Positions 33,834 through 47,118 of a stretch of DNA of 64,000 nucleotides are shown here, piece after piece. Source of the DNA: Dermatophagoides farinae (taxonomy: Eukaryota; Arthropoda; Arachnida; Sarcoptiformes; Pyroglyphidae); the NCBI RefSeq assembly GCF_024713945.1, contig NC_134678.1, positions 6,510,001 to 6,574,000 of the forward strand, read 5' to 3'. Under the pieces are notes generated by a model that worked only from the letters and a program-made list of their open reading frames with translations, ran no database searches and was not told the DNA's origin. Every line of letters begins with the position of its first letter. The stretch's first letter is position 1. A program made the translations under genes and the position numbers.

Positions 33834-36485
33834 CTGGAAATCAGTTGGAAAGCTCAAAATATAATTTCATGATAATAATCACACCTACAAGCTATAATCT
33901 TGTATTTACGTAATTGAATATTCTGTCTGCGTTTGTGTGTGTGTGTGCTACTATTTAAGGGGTTAAAGAATTTTTTTCTTGGTAAACTTCCGACCGGAAT
34001 AAAGAAAGAAAAACTTTGAATAAATTCTCATATTTCTTTTTCCTTGTAAAGAATCGCTCAATTCGTTTGTGTATGATGTGTGGATGTTGTTGTTGTTGTT
34101 TTGACTTTGGATTATATATAAACAACAATCTGTCATATAACTTGATGAAAGATTGAATGGTAGAAAATTCAATCCAAAAAAAAAAATAACGTGAAAACGT
34201 GTAAGTTCCCTGTTTTACATATTGATTTTATATTCTTAAAATTGTAATATAGTGGAAACGGAATTGACAACAGCAAAAAAAAACGTGAACATATCTGTTA
34301 TTCTGTTGCCAATTTTATTTCCAATATTCTTAATTTACATATAATAATAATTCATTCGCCATGAATCTGTGTGTCTCATTTGCATATGCAATTTGTATAG
34401 GCACACAACCACCCATATGAGAAAAAAAACACATATATACATTAATTAGTTTGGTTGATTTGTGGTTGTTTTTTTTCCCCTATCATTTTCTGTGGAAACA
34501 AAAATCAGAGTAAGATTATCATCATTAGATTTGTTTTTTTTTTTTTTTTTTTTTGACAACATTGATATGATTATGATATATAATGATATTATCTACTTTA
34601 AGTTTGTTTTTTTTCGATTTGCTTGTCCAATATTGTTGTCACTAGTGTGTGATAAATTAACATTTTATCTTTACAACAAATTCATATTCATATATGAAAT
34701 AATTCAAGCGCGAACCAAAAGAATAATAACTTTTCTCTGTTTGTATCTTATAAATTTTGTGTAATGAAAAGTACAGAATGAAATCATTTACGTAAAACAA
34801 GAAAAAAAAGGTTAGACAGAAAAAAAATGATGCTAAACAGGTCAAATCTTCACGTAATGACAATAAAATTTCAAATACGATTGAAATTTTCAATGAAAAT
34901 TATTCGCGATGTGTGTGTGTGTGTGTGTGTAAACAAAAATTCCCATCAACAACCACCACCACCACCATATGAGAAAAAAAACGTATGAATGACTAATGGC
35001 AATTACCATTATCATCATTTTCGGTGATGGATTGACGCCAATGTATATGTGGTTTTTATATGTTTTGATGAAAACATGGAGGAGAAGAAGAAAATGGAAA
35101 AAAAATCTGTGGTTGATAAATGATGACGACGGCATCATAATGAACTAAAATGTGAATGAATGAATGAATTGAATTTAAATGTTTTAAGTTGTTTTTTATT
35201 TGTTTGTGTGTGTGTGTTATGGATGCTATGAGTTTTTTTTTTTTGCATATTCAAGTTGAATCTTCATTTATATTTATTTATTTGTTGTTGTTGTTGTTTT
35301 GACATTCAATTGTTTGTGGCCGTGAACGATGGAATTTTTTATTGATTTTAGGTGATTAATAAATGACGTAATTGATGTTTTTATTCATATATGAATTTCG
35401 TTTATATTTCATTTAAGATTTTTTTTTTGTTTTTCCATTTTGATCAATTTTGATCAATGATGATGATGATGATGATGAAAAATGAGAAAATTTAACCACA
35501 CACAAACAACAAATGCACGCATGAATAATTGTTTGTTCAAATTACATCATCATCATCATCATCATTTGTTTAATTTTCACATGGAAAATCATCATATTCA
35601 TGTGATGAAACAAAAAGAAACACGCCAATCATCTTTTCTTTTAGATTTTTGAAATTAGATTGTAATATATTTGGAATCTGATATTTAGAGAGATAGAGAG
35701 AGAGAGAGACGAAAAATTGAGAATTGAATTTTTCATCCGTTTTATTTTTGTACAATTTAAAAAATAAACAGTAGTATTAGGATTGGTTTTTCTGATGGGA
35801 ATCCATTACAATAAGATTCTAGGGTATTTGATAATTGATTTTTTTTTGTCATCACCATCATAATTCATTGTCATAGTCACACACACACACTCGTAAAATG
35901 ACACCATAAATCCTGAGAATCATGATGATGATGATGATGATGATAATCGAAAAAGATACATCATTGAAAAAAAAGTATGGATGTGATATTGAGAAACAAT
36001 GAAATATATCAAATGATCTGATTTTTTTTTTTCGTTCACTCGGTTCTAAATATCTGTCTATTCATCGTTTACCTTTAGCATTTTATTTATTTATTTATTT
36101 TTTTTTTTTTGAACAAAACGAAAAAAAAACACAAAACATTCACCATGAACAAAATTCATTTCATAGGTTTCATTGCTAAATTCATTTTTAAATTTAATTT
36201 TAATTAGAGATTTTTCTTTTTGTATCTTGAATTTTGAAACCATTAAAATCTGTATTTGACAGAAACGAAACAAATGTGTGATACAAAAACCAATAAACAA
36301 ATAAACATCAACAACATTGAAAATTTCCTACGTTCTGTGGAATTATTTCTTTGCCATCTATTTTTTTGTTTTTTTCAAACAAAATTCGTTTCCAAATGAT
36401 CCAAAGACGTCATTTTTTTTTGTTGTTGTTAAATACAAACGAAATACTCTACTAATAGTGTGTTGAACAAAGAAAAAAAAACAAA
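33834..36485. other. Upstream region of the SLC4 gene
   Basis: Non-coding, AT-rich sequence with T tracts, TG runs near 33926-33940 and 34911-34930, ATG runs near 35457-35477 and 35921-35944, and an AG run near 35693-35708. It should include the SLC4 promoter or 5' UTR. No coding exon is visible. Confidence 0.5.
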
Positions 36486-39400
36486 ATGGCAACATTTCAA
36501 CATTTTATGTATTTACGTGTACCGCCTAATATACCGACGATTGTTGTTGATGAACACCATGATAGCAATAATAATAATAATGATGATGATGATGGTGATG
36601 ACCAAAATATCATAACTTTGAATGAAAATGATAATTCCTCACCCATGAGAACCTTTTTAACTGTACCTAATAGTAATAATAATATTTCTAATTATGAAAA
36701 TGCTTTCTTTATTTCTCGCCGTTTACGACAACATCTACAACGGCAACAACAACATCAACAATCTCGACGACGATTACGACCACGACCACCTTTAATATTT
36801 AGACCATTGACCACAATGTCTAAGGAGAATAGTGAAACTGATGTTGCTAAGGATCCGGGCTCTATGTCCAATAGACCAACATCTGAAACCGATGTTGAAG
36901 GTATTTTGTGATGATTTTTTTTTGTCTTCTATTATTTTTATTAATTTGTTTTATTTTATTGTATCGCAGGTCATCGTGTATTTCATGGCTATGGTGTTCA
37001 TGTACCAGGTTCTGGTGCAAGACGTCGTCCAGGCAGTGGCGGTAGTGGTGGCCATCGTCGCCATAAAAGAAATGGCTCGAAACGTTCAAAAGATTCGGAA
37101 GATGAATCTGAATCTGAACTTATGCGACCTTGTATGTGATTTTTTTCCGAATATAAAAACAATTCATTAATTAATTCGGGAATATTTTTTTAAAAAAATA
37201 TAGCCGATCGAGTACATTTCATCTTGGGTGAAGATGATACCGATGGTGGACATGAATCACATCCATTGTTTAGTGAAATGGCCGAATTAGTATCAAATAA
37301 TGAAGAAATGGAATGGCGTGAAACAGCTCGTTGGATCAAATTTGAGGAAGATGTTGAAGAAGGTGGTAATCGTTGGTCTAAACCACATGTTGGCACAATT
37401 TCATTGCATTCATTATTTGAATTACGTAGCTGTATACTTAATGGTACAGTCTTGTTAGATTTGGAAGCTTCGAGTTTGGATCAGATTGCTGGTAATTTAA
37501 TTTTAAATGTTTTTTCATGTTCGGAAAAAAACATTAATGAAATTTTTTTTACACCAACCATTTTCTTAATTAATAATTAGATTTAATGTTAGAAAGTATG
37601 GTACAGAATAATCAATTGTCTGCCGATGTGATACCAAAAGTGAAGGATGCATTATTACGTCGACATCGACATCAACATGAACGTCGTCATGGTGGTGATT
37701 CAAAAAATCGTCTACCAATTATTCGTTCATTGGCCGACATTGGAAGAAATTCTAGTAGAAGTATGTTCGGTTCGCACAGTAAGTTTTTAGCTATTCGTTT
37801 TTGTTCACAATAATACAAAACAAAAAAGCTTGAGTCCAATAAACAAACAAAATTATCACCATTCATTGTAAATATATATCCCCTTTATATCCGACATCAT
37901 TTTTTCGATTCTCTGAAAAAAAAATCTTTTTTACTTTACTTTTGTTTTTTTTCTATCGCAAATACCTTTCAATTGTTACTTTTTTTTCTTTTTTTATTGT
38001 TTCTTTTATATCAATTTTACCATATATTTCTATCCAAATTTTTTTTTATCATTGTATACTTTTTCCTTTTGATCAATCAATCAATCAATCAATCATTCAT
38101 TTGATTAATTTGATGATCAGGATCATTGGACAAGATCCTGTCCGATGTTCCGCCATCATCATCATCAACAGCAACTATAACAACAACAACATCATCACCG
38201 GCAACAGCATCCTCACACCCATTACCAACATCGACAACAACAACAACATCATATTCAAGTCCAACATCACCGATTCCTTCGGGTATCGGTGGTGGTCATT
38301 TATCATCATTATCTACTTCATCAACTACCGTATCAGCTCAACAACAACATTTCAAGGGCAAGAATACATTAGGTGTACCGGCACGTAAAGGTGCCAATAT
38401 TTCTGGTATTGAAAAATTTCGAAATTTATTGTTTACCGTAGTCCATTTGTTTGTCCACATCCACAAATTGCATGTGATACTTGTTATTGCTTCATTTTTC
38501 TCTTTCGTTCCTTGTTTCTGTTTCTTTATTTTTTTCCCTTCATTGTCCATTTATGTTCACCTTTTTCGTTTCCTTTTTTTTTTGTTTCTTAAAATTGACC
38601 CTTTGGGTTCAACCATCTGCGTTTCTCACATAAATATTGTCGTCGCTGTTTTTTGCGATTAGAATTCAATTATTTTGTGCATTATTTTACTAGATTTTTC
38701 GTTAATGTTTCACTTTTCTTACTAATTCTTTTTTTTTTTTTTTTTTTGGTTATTGTCATTATTGTTTTAGCTCATAGCGATTCATCAATGCCGCAAAGTC
38801 CAAGCGCTCATTCGTTACAAGCACAAGGTTCCGATGGACAACATTTGTCTGGTAGTGGTGCTTCTTCTACCGATCTTCAACATAAAGTAATTATTTGAAT
38901 CTAATTATGATCGCTTTGAATCATTAAATTTTTGTTTTTCTCATTTTTTTCACTAAAATACTTTCAGTTGAATCAAGGATTCATGCGAAAGATTCCACAT
39001 GGCAGCGAAGCAGACAATATTCTAGTTGGTGAAATCGATTGTATTGATCATTCAATCGCAGCATTTATTCGCCTTAAAAACGCTTGCTATCTTGGTGATC
39101 TTACTGAAGTGCCCGTACCGACACGTTTCTTGTTCGTCCTTCTTGGTCCACACAGGTTGGTTCAAAACTTTTTTTTGAAAAAAAATTCAAAAAACTTGAC
39201 CATCAAGTATCATTCTTTTGTGATTTAAATTAGCATTCCTGGACGATATCATGAAGTTGGTCGTGCAATGGCAACATTAATGTCCGATGATGTTTTTCAT
39301 GATGTTGCTTATAAATCCAAATCACGTGATGATCTATTAGCTGGAGTTGACGAATTTTTGGATGCCGTTACTATATTACCACCGGGTGCTTGGGATCCAT

Positions 39401-42091
39401 CCATTCGAATCGAACCACCGGTTCAAGTACCATCACAAGAGACACGTAAAAAACCACAGGAAAATAAAGAGCCTGAACTTGATTCTGAAGAGGAAGAAGA
39501 ATTAGAACGTGAACGTTCAGGTTTAAAGAGATCTGGAAGGTAAAATGACCCAGTTTTATGATTGGCCAAGATTTTTACTTTTCTTCAAAATATCAATATA
39601 GGATTTTCGGTGGATTAGTCAATGACATCAAACGAAAATATCCTTGGTATCTTTCCGATTTCACTGATGCTTTTGTACTACAATCAGTAGCATCAATCTT
39701 TTTCCTGTATTTTGCTTGTCTGACTCCAATCATTACATTTGGTGGTTTGCTTGGAGATGCCACAGGGAACAATATTGTAAATATTGAAAATTTTATTTAA
39801 AAAAAAAATGAATTCGTTAACATTTATTTCATTATTCAGGCAACAATGGAAAGTCTATTAACTGGCGCTATTTGTGGCATAATGTATGGTCTATTTTCTG
39901 GTCAACCATTAACAATTCTGGGTAGTACTGGTCCTGTATTGGTCTTTGAAACAATCCTTTATGATTTCTGCAGACGACATGATCTACATTATTTGAACAT
40001 TCGTTTATGGATCGGTTTATGGATGGCATTCTTCTTATTGGTCATGGTGGCATTAGATTATAGTGCATTAGTGTGTTACATAACTCGATTTACTGAAGAA
40101 AATTTTGCCACATTGATTTCAGTCATTTTCATCTTTAAAGCATTTGAAAATGTAAGCCAGTGTTTGATTGAATTTCATTTATATCTTGAACTCAAATATA
40201 TTTTTCCATTATTTATAGTTATTTCATATTGGCAAAGAATATCCAGTGGATAGGCATCCTGACATACCCAAGAATTATCTTTGTAATTGTTCAATAGATG
40301 GAGAAATGTATGAATTACAGCGAACGCTTAGGAATGAAACAGCACTTAAAGAATGCAAAATATTGGGCGGAACATTGGTTGGCGATGGCTGTATGACGCC
40401 TACTTATTTGCCAAATGTTTTCCTCTTTTCATGCATATTATTCACAGCAACATATGCAATCTCCGTTTTCTTGAAAGAATTCAAAACGGCACCATTTTTT
40501 TCAACAAAAGTACGACAGATCATTTCAGATTTTGCTGTCGTAATTGCTATTGCTTCGATGACTGCATTTGATATGTGGGTTCATGTTCCAACACCGAAAT
40601 TATTTGTACCGGCCGAATTCAAACCAACACGTGATGATCGTGGCTGGCTTGTACCGTTTTTCCATGAAAAGAATCCTGTTTGGTTGATTCCTCTATGTTG
40701 TATACCAGCCTGTTTCTCCACTATTCTCATATTTATGGATCAACAGATTACGGCTGTCATTATTAATCGCAAAGAATATCGACTCAAGGTAATTGACGCG
40801 ATCTATTTGAAAGTAGTAATTTCTCATACTTTATGAACTTACAGAAAGGATGTGGTTATCATTTGGATTTGTTTATTTTATGCATCTTGGTCGCTATTGC
40901 TTCAGTAATGGGTCTACCATGGTTTGTTGCCGCCACTGTACTTGCCATGACGCACGTCAATTCATTAAAAGTAGAATCACAAACATCAGCTCCTGGTGAA
41001 AAGCCACAATTTTTGGGTGTCCTCGAACAACGTGTGACGAATATCATCATCTTCTTATTATGTGGTTTGTCGGTATTTTTCACGCCATTACTCAAACATA
41101 TTCCCATGCCCGTATTGTTTGGCGTATTCTTATATATGGGTACCTCTTCATTAAAAGGATCACAGGTAATTAAATGGTTTGAAATACAAAATACGACTGA
41201 ATTTTCTTTTCCTTTTTTTGCTAGTTTTTCGAACGTATCCTCATCATATTTATGCCACAAAAATACCAACCAGATTATATATTCCTACGACATGTTCCAA
41301 CATGGAAAGTGCATATATTCACTTTGATCCAGCTTCTTTGCTTCGCATTATTGTGGGCAGTTAAATCATATAAAAAGATTTCAATCATGTTCCCGCTCAT
41401 GGTAAATAATTGTCATTTTTTATAATAATTTTTAAAATTTAATCGAATCTATTTTTTTTACAAATAGTTATTAGTTATTGTCATTGTCCGTAAATTATTA
41501 GATTTTGTTTTCACTCGTCAAGAGTTGAAAATTTTGGATGACATTATGCCTGAATCGACAAAACGAAAGAAGATTGAAGAGAAAGAATTATTGAAAAAGA
41601 ATGATGATGATAGTTCAGCACCAGGTGGTGGCGGTGTCGTTGGTGGTGTTGGTACTGTAGCTGGTGCTACTGCTGGATTAGTACCAAATACAAGCTCAGG
41701 AAATGTGACCATACCATTAGCCAATGGAAATGTATTGAAAATTCCTGTTAATAAAATCGGTACCGAAGAGGAAAAAGAACCAGATATAAACATTACTGAA
41801 CAATTATCTAAATCTAATGCATGGCGTTCAATTAATCACGATACAAATGGTACAACCAAAACACATGGAAAACCACCAACCAATGCAACAAATGGTCAAA
41901 AGAAAAAAAATCGTGTGAATAAAAAAGATGCCAAAAGTGATGAGGAACAAAAACGTCTATCAACAATGAGAGAAGAGGATGATGAAGAAGATTGTGGTAT
42001 AACCATAAAAGTTGATGCACCAACACCAGTGCCTACTGCAATTAGTTCACCTAAAGATGAATCGTCAAATAGTAATGAAACACCAGTTTAA
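36486..42091 (+). CDS. Ndae1: SLC4 family sodium-driven bicarbonate transporter (NDAE1/NDCBE-like)
   Basis: Plasma-membrane transporter that moves bicarbonate, usually with Na+ and in exchange for Cl-, to regulate intracellular pH. Fourteen coding exons: 36486-36900, 36970-37131, 37204-37491, 37581-37778, 38121-38405, 38771-38886, 38968-39155, 39234-39539, 39602-39776, 39840-40151, 40219-40788, 40845-41165, 41225-41401 and 41468-42091. They total 4137 nt, 1378 residues. The cytoplasmic domain shows [14 protein letters not shown], a basic HRRHKR patch, [18 protein letters not shown] and FRLRSC-like [15 protein letters not shown], then [12 protein letters not shown] and [12 protein letters not shown]. 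The membrane domain starts near residue 653 ([13 protein letters not shown]) and includes [72 protein letters not shown] and [11 protein letters not shown]. The third extracellular loop has Cys and N-glycosylation sites (NCS, NET). The cytoplasmic tail is acidic and Lys-rich. Exon 5 is Ser/Thr-rich with two in-phase donors, 38391 and 38406. AATAAA is at 42191-42196. Confidence 0.93.
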
Positions 42092-44776
42092 AATTAACAG
42101 CGAAAAAAAAAGAAAACTAAACCACCAATTCAGATAAAAAAATTTTAATCAACGGCAGCAAACAAACAAACAAACAAAAAAATCTAAATAAATAAAAAAA
42201 ACATGAAATAAAAATCAATAAAATAAAATACAAAAAAAAAATCGAAATCATCAATCATTCATAATAATTCATAATAATAACAGTAATTTAAAAGAAAAAC
42301 CAATAGTTGCATCGATTTTATGTCACAATGAACAACAACGATAAAAATGTTGAAAAGAAATGTTTAATTGTAACACCCGAAGAACAATGTTGAAGATCAT
42401 GATTAATAAATGTGATTTGATATAATAATAATTAATTAACAATGGTAAATGGATAATGTTTGATCATGATCTTTAAAACAATGTAAAAAAAAAAATTTTT
42501 TTTTGACAAAAATCGTTGAAAATATTCAATGTCGATTGTTGATCGATTCGATCCAAAAAAAAAAAAAAAAAATGGATGTTGAATGAATGTTATACAAAAC
42601 AGGAATATTTTAGAAAAACAAAACAAAAAAAAATATTTTCATCATTTTAAATTGTCTTTCTCTTTTTTTTTCATCATCATCATCATTCATCATTCATCAT
42701 AGTTCCTCATTCATCGAATCATTTTAATCCTCATCATCATCATCATCATCATCATCAATCACTCAAATCAATCATTCATTCAGCCAGCCAGCCAGCCAAT
42801 CAATCAATCAATTAATCAATCAACCAGTCAAAATGAAGAAATAGGTGAAACAAACAAAAATTTTTTTTTTAGCTAATTTCCATTTCATTTCATTTCATCA
42901 TTATATTAAAATTGTAACAAAAAAATAGATTTTTTTTTTGAAATTCAATAATTTTATGATGGTCATCCAACAAAAAAAAATGGCGCAATTTACCTGATTG
43001 TCAAAAAGGCAATTGATTTTTTTCCTATTCTTCATGAATCATTTGTAATCCAATAGGAACGAGAAAGAATTAAAATTCTCTTGTGAATTTTTTTTTTTTG
43101 CTGTGCACTCTTCATTTTTTTCATTATAATCAAATCAGAATTCACTTTCAATTCAATACAAATGAATGATTTATTTTTATCTCAACAGAGAATGTCAAAC
43201 AAACAAACATCCAAAACAACAACCATTTAACAACAAATGATGATCATCATTCATAATCATGAAAAAAACAACAACAACAACAACATTAGCATCAACAATT
43301 CATTCATCCAAATAAATGATTTCGTCCATCATTATTTCATCTTTTTTTTCCTGTTTTTTTCGTTATAAGTAGGAAACCAATCAAAATGGTTTTTTTTCGG
43401 AATAATAATTTTTGTTTTGTCCCTCGTCTATCGTTTAGTGTTGCTGCAATCATCATTTATTCATTCATTATTTTTTTTTTTTTTTTGTTTGTTTGTTTGA
43501 TTTATCCTGAAATTTTTTTTTTATTATTATCATTATTGAATTATGATGTTTCTATTCTAAACAAATTTATTATTCTTACGACAGAAAAAAAACTCATAGG
43601 AATATAATAATAAATAAATCAGAGAATAAAAATTTAATCTCAAGAATACCGACTATAACCGAATATAATTATATCATCTGATCTGATACACGTTGCACAC
43701 ACACACACACACACTATTTCCATTGGTATTTGTCTATGATGTGTACGGTAACTGTATATCAACCAGAATATTCTACAGAATATTCCAATAAAAATAATAA
43801 TAATGATGATGGTGGTGGCAGTAAAAAAAAAACGAATCTATTTTTAGATTCTAAATAACGAAACACATACATACATATTTTATGGATTCGAAATATAGTT
43901 AGAGAGAGAGAGAAAAAAAAACAGAAAATTCATATATTACAGGTACACACATGATGATGATGATGATGATCACGATTAGTATTAGGTAATATCGGTTATA
44001 AAATGAAAAAGAGAATAAAATCTAAATGAAAAATTTATTGTGTATCAAAATAATATAAAAATAAATGATGATGCAATTTTTTTTAATTAGATTTTGTTTG
44101 ATATTTTTTTTTGTTCTGAAAAAACTATCAATAGTGACCGGATGTGCAGAATGTTTTATCCGGAATCCACTATATATGCATATAACAATATTCAAGTAAA
44201 TGGGAATTTTTTTTCTTTGCTTCAAATAAAGAAAATGATTCTTGGACCAAAAAAAAAAAAAAAATTCTTCTTGTAAAAACATTATTTTTACCTGGTTGTT
44301 TGATTTATTTTATTTATTAAAAATAGTAGAAATAGAACTAGAATGAATGGATTTCATGCTGTGTGTGTGTATGTATGTGTTTCTAGATTTTAATTTCCAC
44401 ATGTATATTGCATAAATATTTTTCTTTTGTTGTTGCTTTGTCCGCAATGAATTAAATGTTTTTTTTTACTTCATTATAATAAGTTTGTATTGAATATGGT
44501 ACACACACACACACACACACACACAAACATTTATCTCCAATAAATTGGAATTCTTATTAGTTGTTAGTGGTGGTGAATGTGTGTGTGTGTGTGTGTATGT
44601 TTCTGGTTACCACAACAATCACGGCAATAGATTTTTTTTTCGGGCCAAATTTTTTTTTCTTGTTCTGTTAATCACATGTTCATTAGTTTGATAGTTATAT
44701 TTTCATTTTGTTGGTTGTTTAGTTTTGTTTAACTAGGTCTAGTTTTGATTTTTTTTCCCTTACTTTTTTTTTACAG

Positions 44777-44830
44777 TTAATAAAAGGATCCGATGGTAGT
44801 ATATTATCATTGCTAGAATTAATAAAGTGA
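44777..44830 (+). other. Possible orphan terminal exon
   Basis: After a strong polypyrimidine acceptor (TTTTTTTTTACAG) comes a 17-codon open frame of mixed composition (LIKGSDGSILSLLELIK) ending in TGA, with AATAAA just before the stop. It lies 2.7 kb downstream of the SLC4 stop on the same strand and upstream of the GPCR. It could be an alternative 3' exon or chance. Confidence 0.25.
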
Positions 44831-45707
44831 CGAACAAATCACAATTTTTTTTCGGTGTGTGTGTGTGTATTGAATGATGAAAAAAGCAAGAGAAAAAAAA
44901 AGAATTGTCATTTGTGTAATTCATTCGTTCGTTCATTCATTCATTCGGAATACATACACACACACAAAAAAATCATTTATGTATGTTAATGAATAAAGAA
45001 TGTGAGTGGAGAAAGAACTAGAATTCATTGAAAAAATTCCATACATTCATCATACATCATCGGATGAAATACTGCCTGGATCTTGTTATAAATAAATAGA
45101 TAGATAAAGATGAAATAAGAAATGAGAATTTTCTTTTTTCTCTTCTCCACTCTATCATCTATATCTTGTTGTCCAGTTTTTTCTGATGATTTTCTTTTCT
45201 CGCCATCATCATCACCATCATCATCATCATCATTTTTTTTTCATATCCATAAATATAAATCCAAACACAAATTCAACAGTCAAACTGAATTATTATTTTT
45301 TTTTTAGTTTGTTTGTACATTTCATTCATTTTGGATGGAAAAAAAATAAAATAGAATAAGAATATTGTCATTTTTTGTTTTGTTTTCTGTTTTTTTTTCT
45401 TCTTCTTCAATTTCTTCCATCACACACACACACACTCGACATACTCCTTACGGCTCTTTTTTTTTGAATGAACAAAAAAAAACATAATTGAATCTCTTTT
45501 ATTTGACAATATGACAACACACTTCTCTGAACATTCTCTCTTTAAGGGAAAGAAAAAAAAAATCTACAAAAGTTTGCCGGTATGCCATATGGATTCCATA
45601 TATATGGATTGGAGGCTAAATAAATATAATCAACAAACCATCGAATCGAACAGTGGGCAAAAAAATATTGGTAATTTCTTTTTGCTTGCTATCAACCCAA
45701 ACAGACT

Positions 45708-45740
<33 letters not shown>

Positions 45741-46364
45741 GAATTTTACAAATCGAACATATATTTAATGATGATGATGATGATAATAAAAACAAAAAAA
45801 AAATTTCATATTCTGATTCTTGAAAATAACTTTGCCTATTTCTCTCTCTGTGTGTGTGTGTAGTCGTCATAGTTTTTATCGTGTGTATGTTTGTATTTTA
45901 TCAGTTTCATATAGATAGAAATAAAGTAGTCAAGTTTTTTCTTACACACAAAAATAGGAAAAAAAAAGCTTCCACAAGTTCCAAAGAATTAGTATATGGT
46001 TGGTGATGATGAAGATAGAGTTGGTATATGGTAAATTGAGAATCAAAAAAAAAAAAAAAAAAATCATGCGCCCTTAATTTTTTTTCTGTGTCTTTATAAT
46101 ACTACAACGACAACGATAATGATTCCAATTCATTTTAATACACATATATATAGGGTGTTGCTGAATCAATTTTTCTTCTTTCATTTTTTTTTCTCATATA
46201 TTGACTTTGTGATTGTATTTTGTTGTTGTTGTTGTTGTTTTCTTTTTCATCTATTTCTATCTTTTGGTTATTGGATCACATTTAAAATCTATATTTATGT
46301 ATGTAATGTAATCACATAATGATGAATATTATATAAAATAAAATAGGGACCCCTTAAATTCTTT

Positions 46365-46381
46365 TTGTTGTTGTTGTTGTT

Positions 46382-46412
<31 letters not shown>
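46365..46412. repeat. TTG and TTGTCG repeat
   Basis: A run of TTG triplets passes into about four copies of the hexamer TTGTCG. It is a microsatellite with a higher-order unit. Confidence 0.8.
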
Positions 46413-47118
46413 TATATGCGTATATCGTATGTGTGTGTGTATTTAGGTTTTTTTTTCTCCAGGTTACCCAGACTCCCTAAGTAAAAATAAAAATTTGCCA
46501 TTGTATGTTATGTTGATTCTGTTTCAGTTGGCTTGAAACCGTTGCCTAGTGCACATCGTCTTCTGTTTTTTTTTTTATTATTCTGTAGTATTCAGGTAAT
46601 TCATACACATATAACCAAAATAGGTGAATGAAAATAAGCAAAAGAATTGGTGAAAAAAATCTAAACTAAACCCATATTTTTTTTGGTGCTGATGTTTTCT
46701 TTTTTTATTATTCTCATGTGTATGTGAATTCTGTCGGTGTATTCTGTGTGTGTATGTCTGAATATTTTTTTTTCTATTGAATTAATATTCCAAAGCACGT
46801 ATAAAACAACAACGAAAACGACGACGACGACGACTATAACGAATTTTAGTGCTATGTTTTTTCTTTTTGGTTCTATTTTTGTTTCAGATGATAATGAATA
46901 TCATTCGGTTATGTAACAATTTTCTGAATACTTTTTTGTTTAAAAAAAATGTGTGAAAAAATTCTTGTAAAATGATGTGGTTGGTCATCATCATCATCAT
47001 CATAATGTTTAAGTGCAAATACATCTAAACGATAACAATCGATTGTTTTTTTCTTTCTCTCTCACATACAAATCAATGCCAAACAAAGTGTTTGAAATAT
47101 TTTTCTCAAATAATTGTA

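Larger units (their letters stand above)
42092..47118. other. Intergenic region between the SLC4 and GPR158-like genes
   Basis: About 5 kb of AT-rich sequence with long CA/TG microsatellites (near 43696-43712, 44503-44524, 44578-44597, 45714-45740), ATC runs near 42733-42755, and TTG/TCG repeats at 46365-46412. It holds the SLC4 3' UTR, with clustered AATAAA near 42191-42230. One short terminal-exon-like ORF at 44777-44830 is the only coding-like element seen. Confidence 0.55.
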
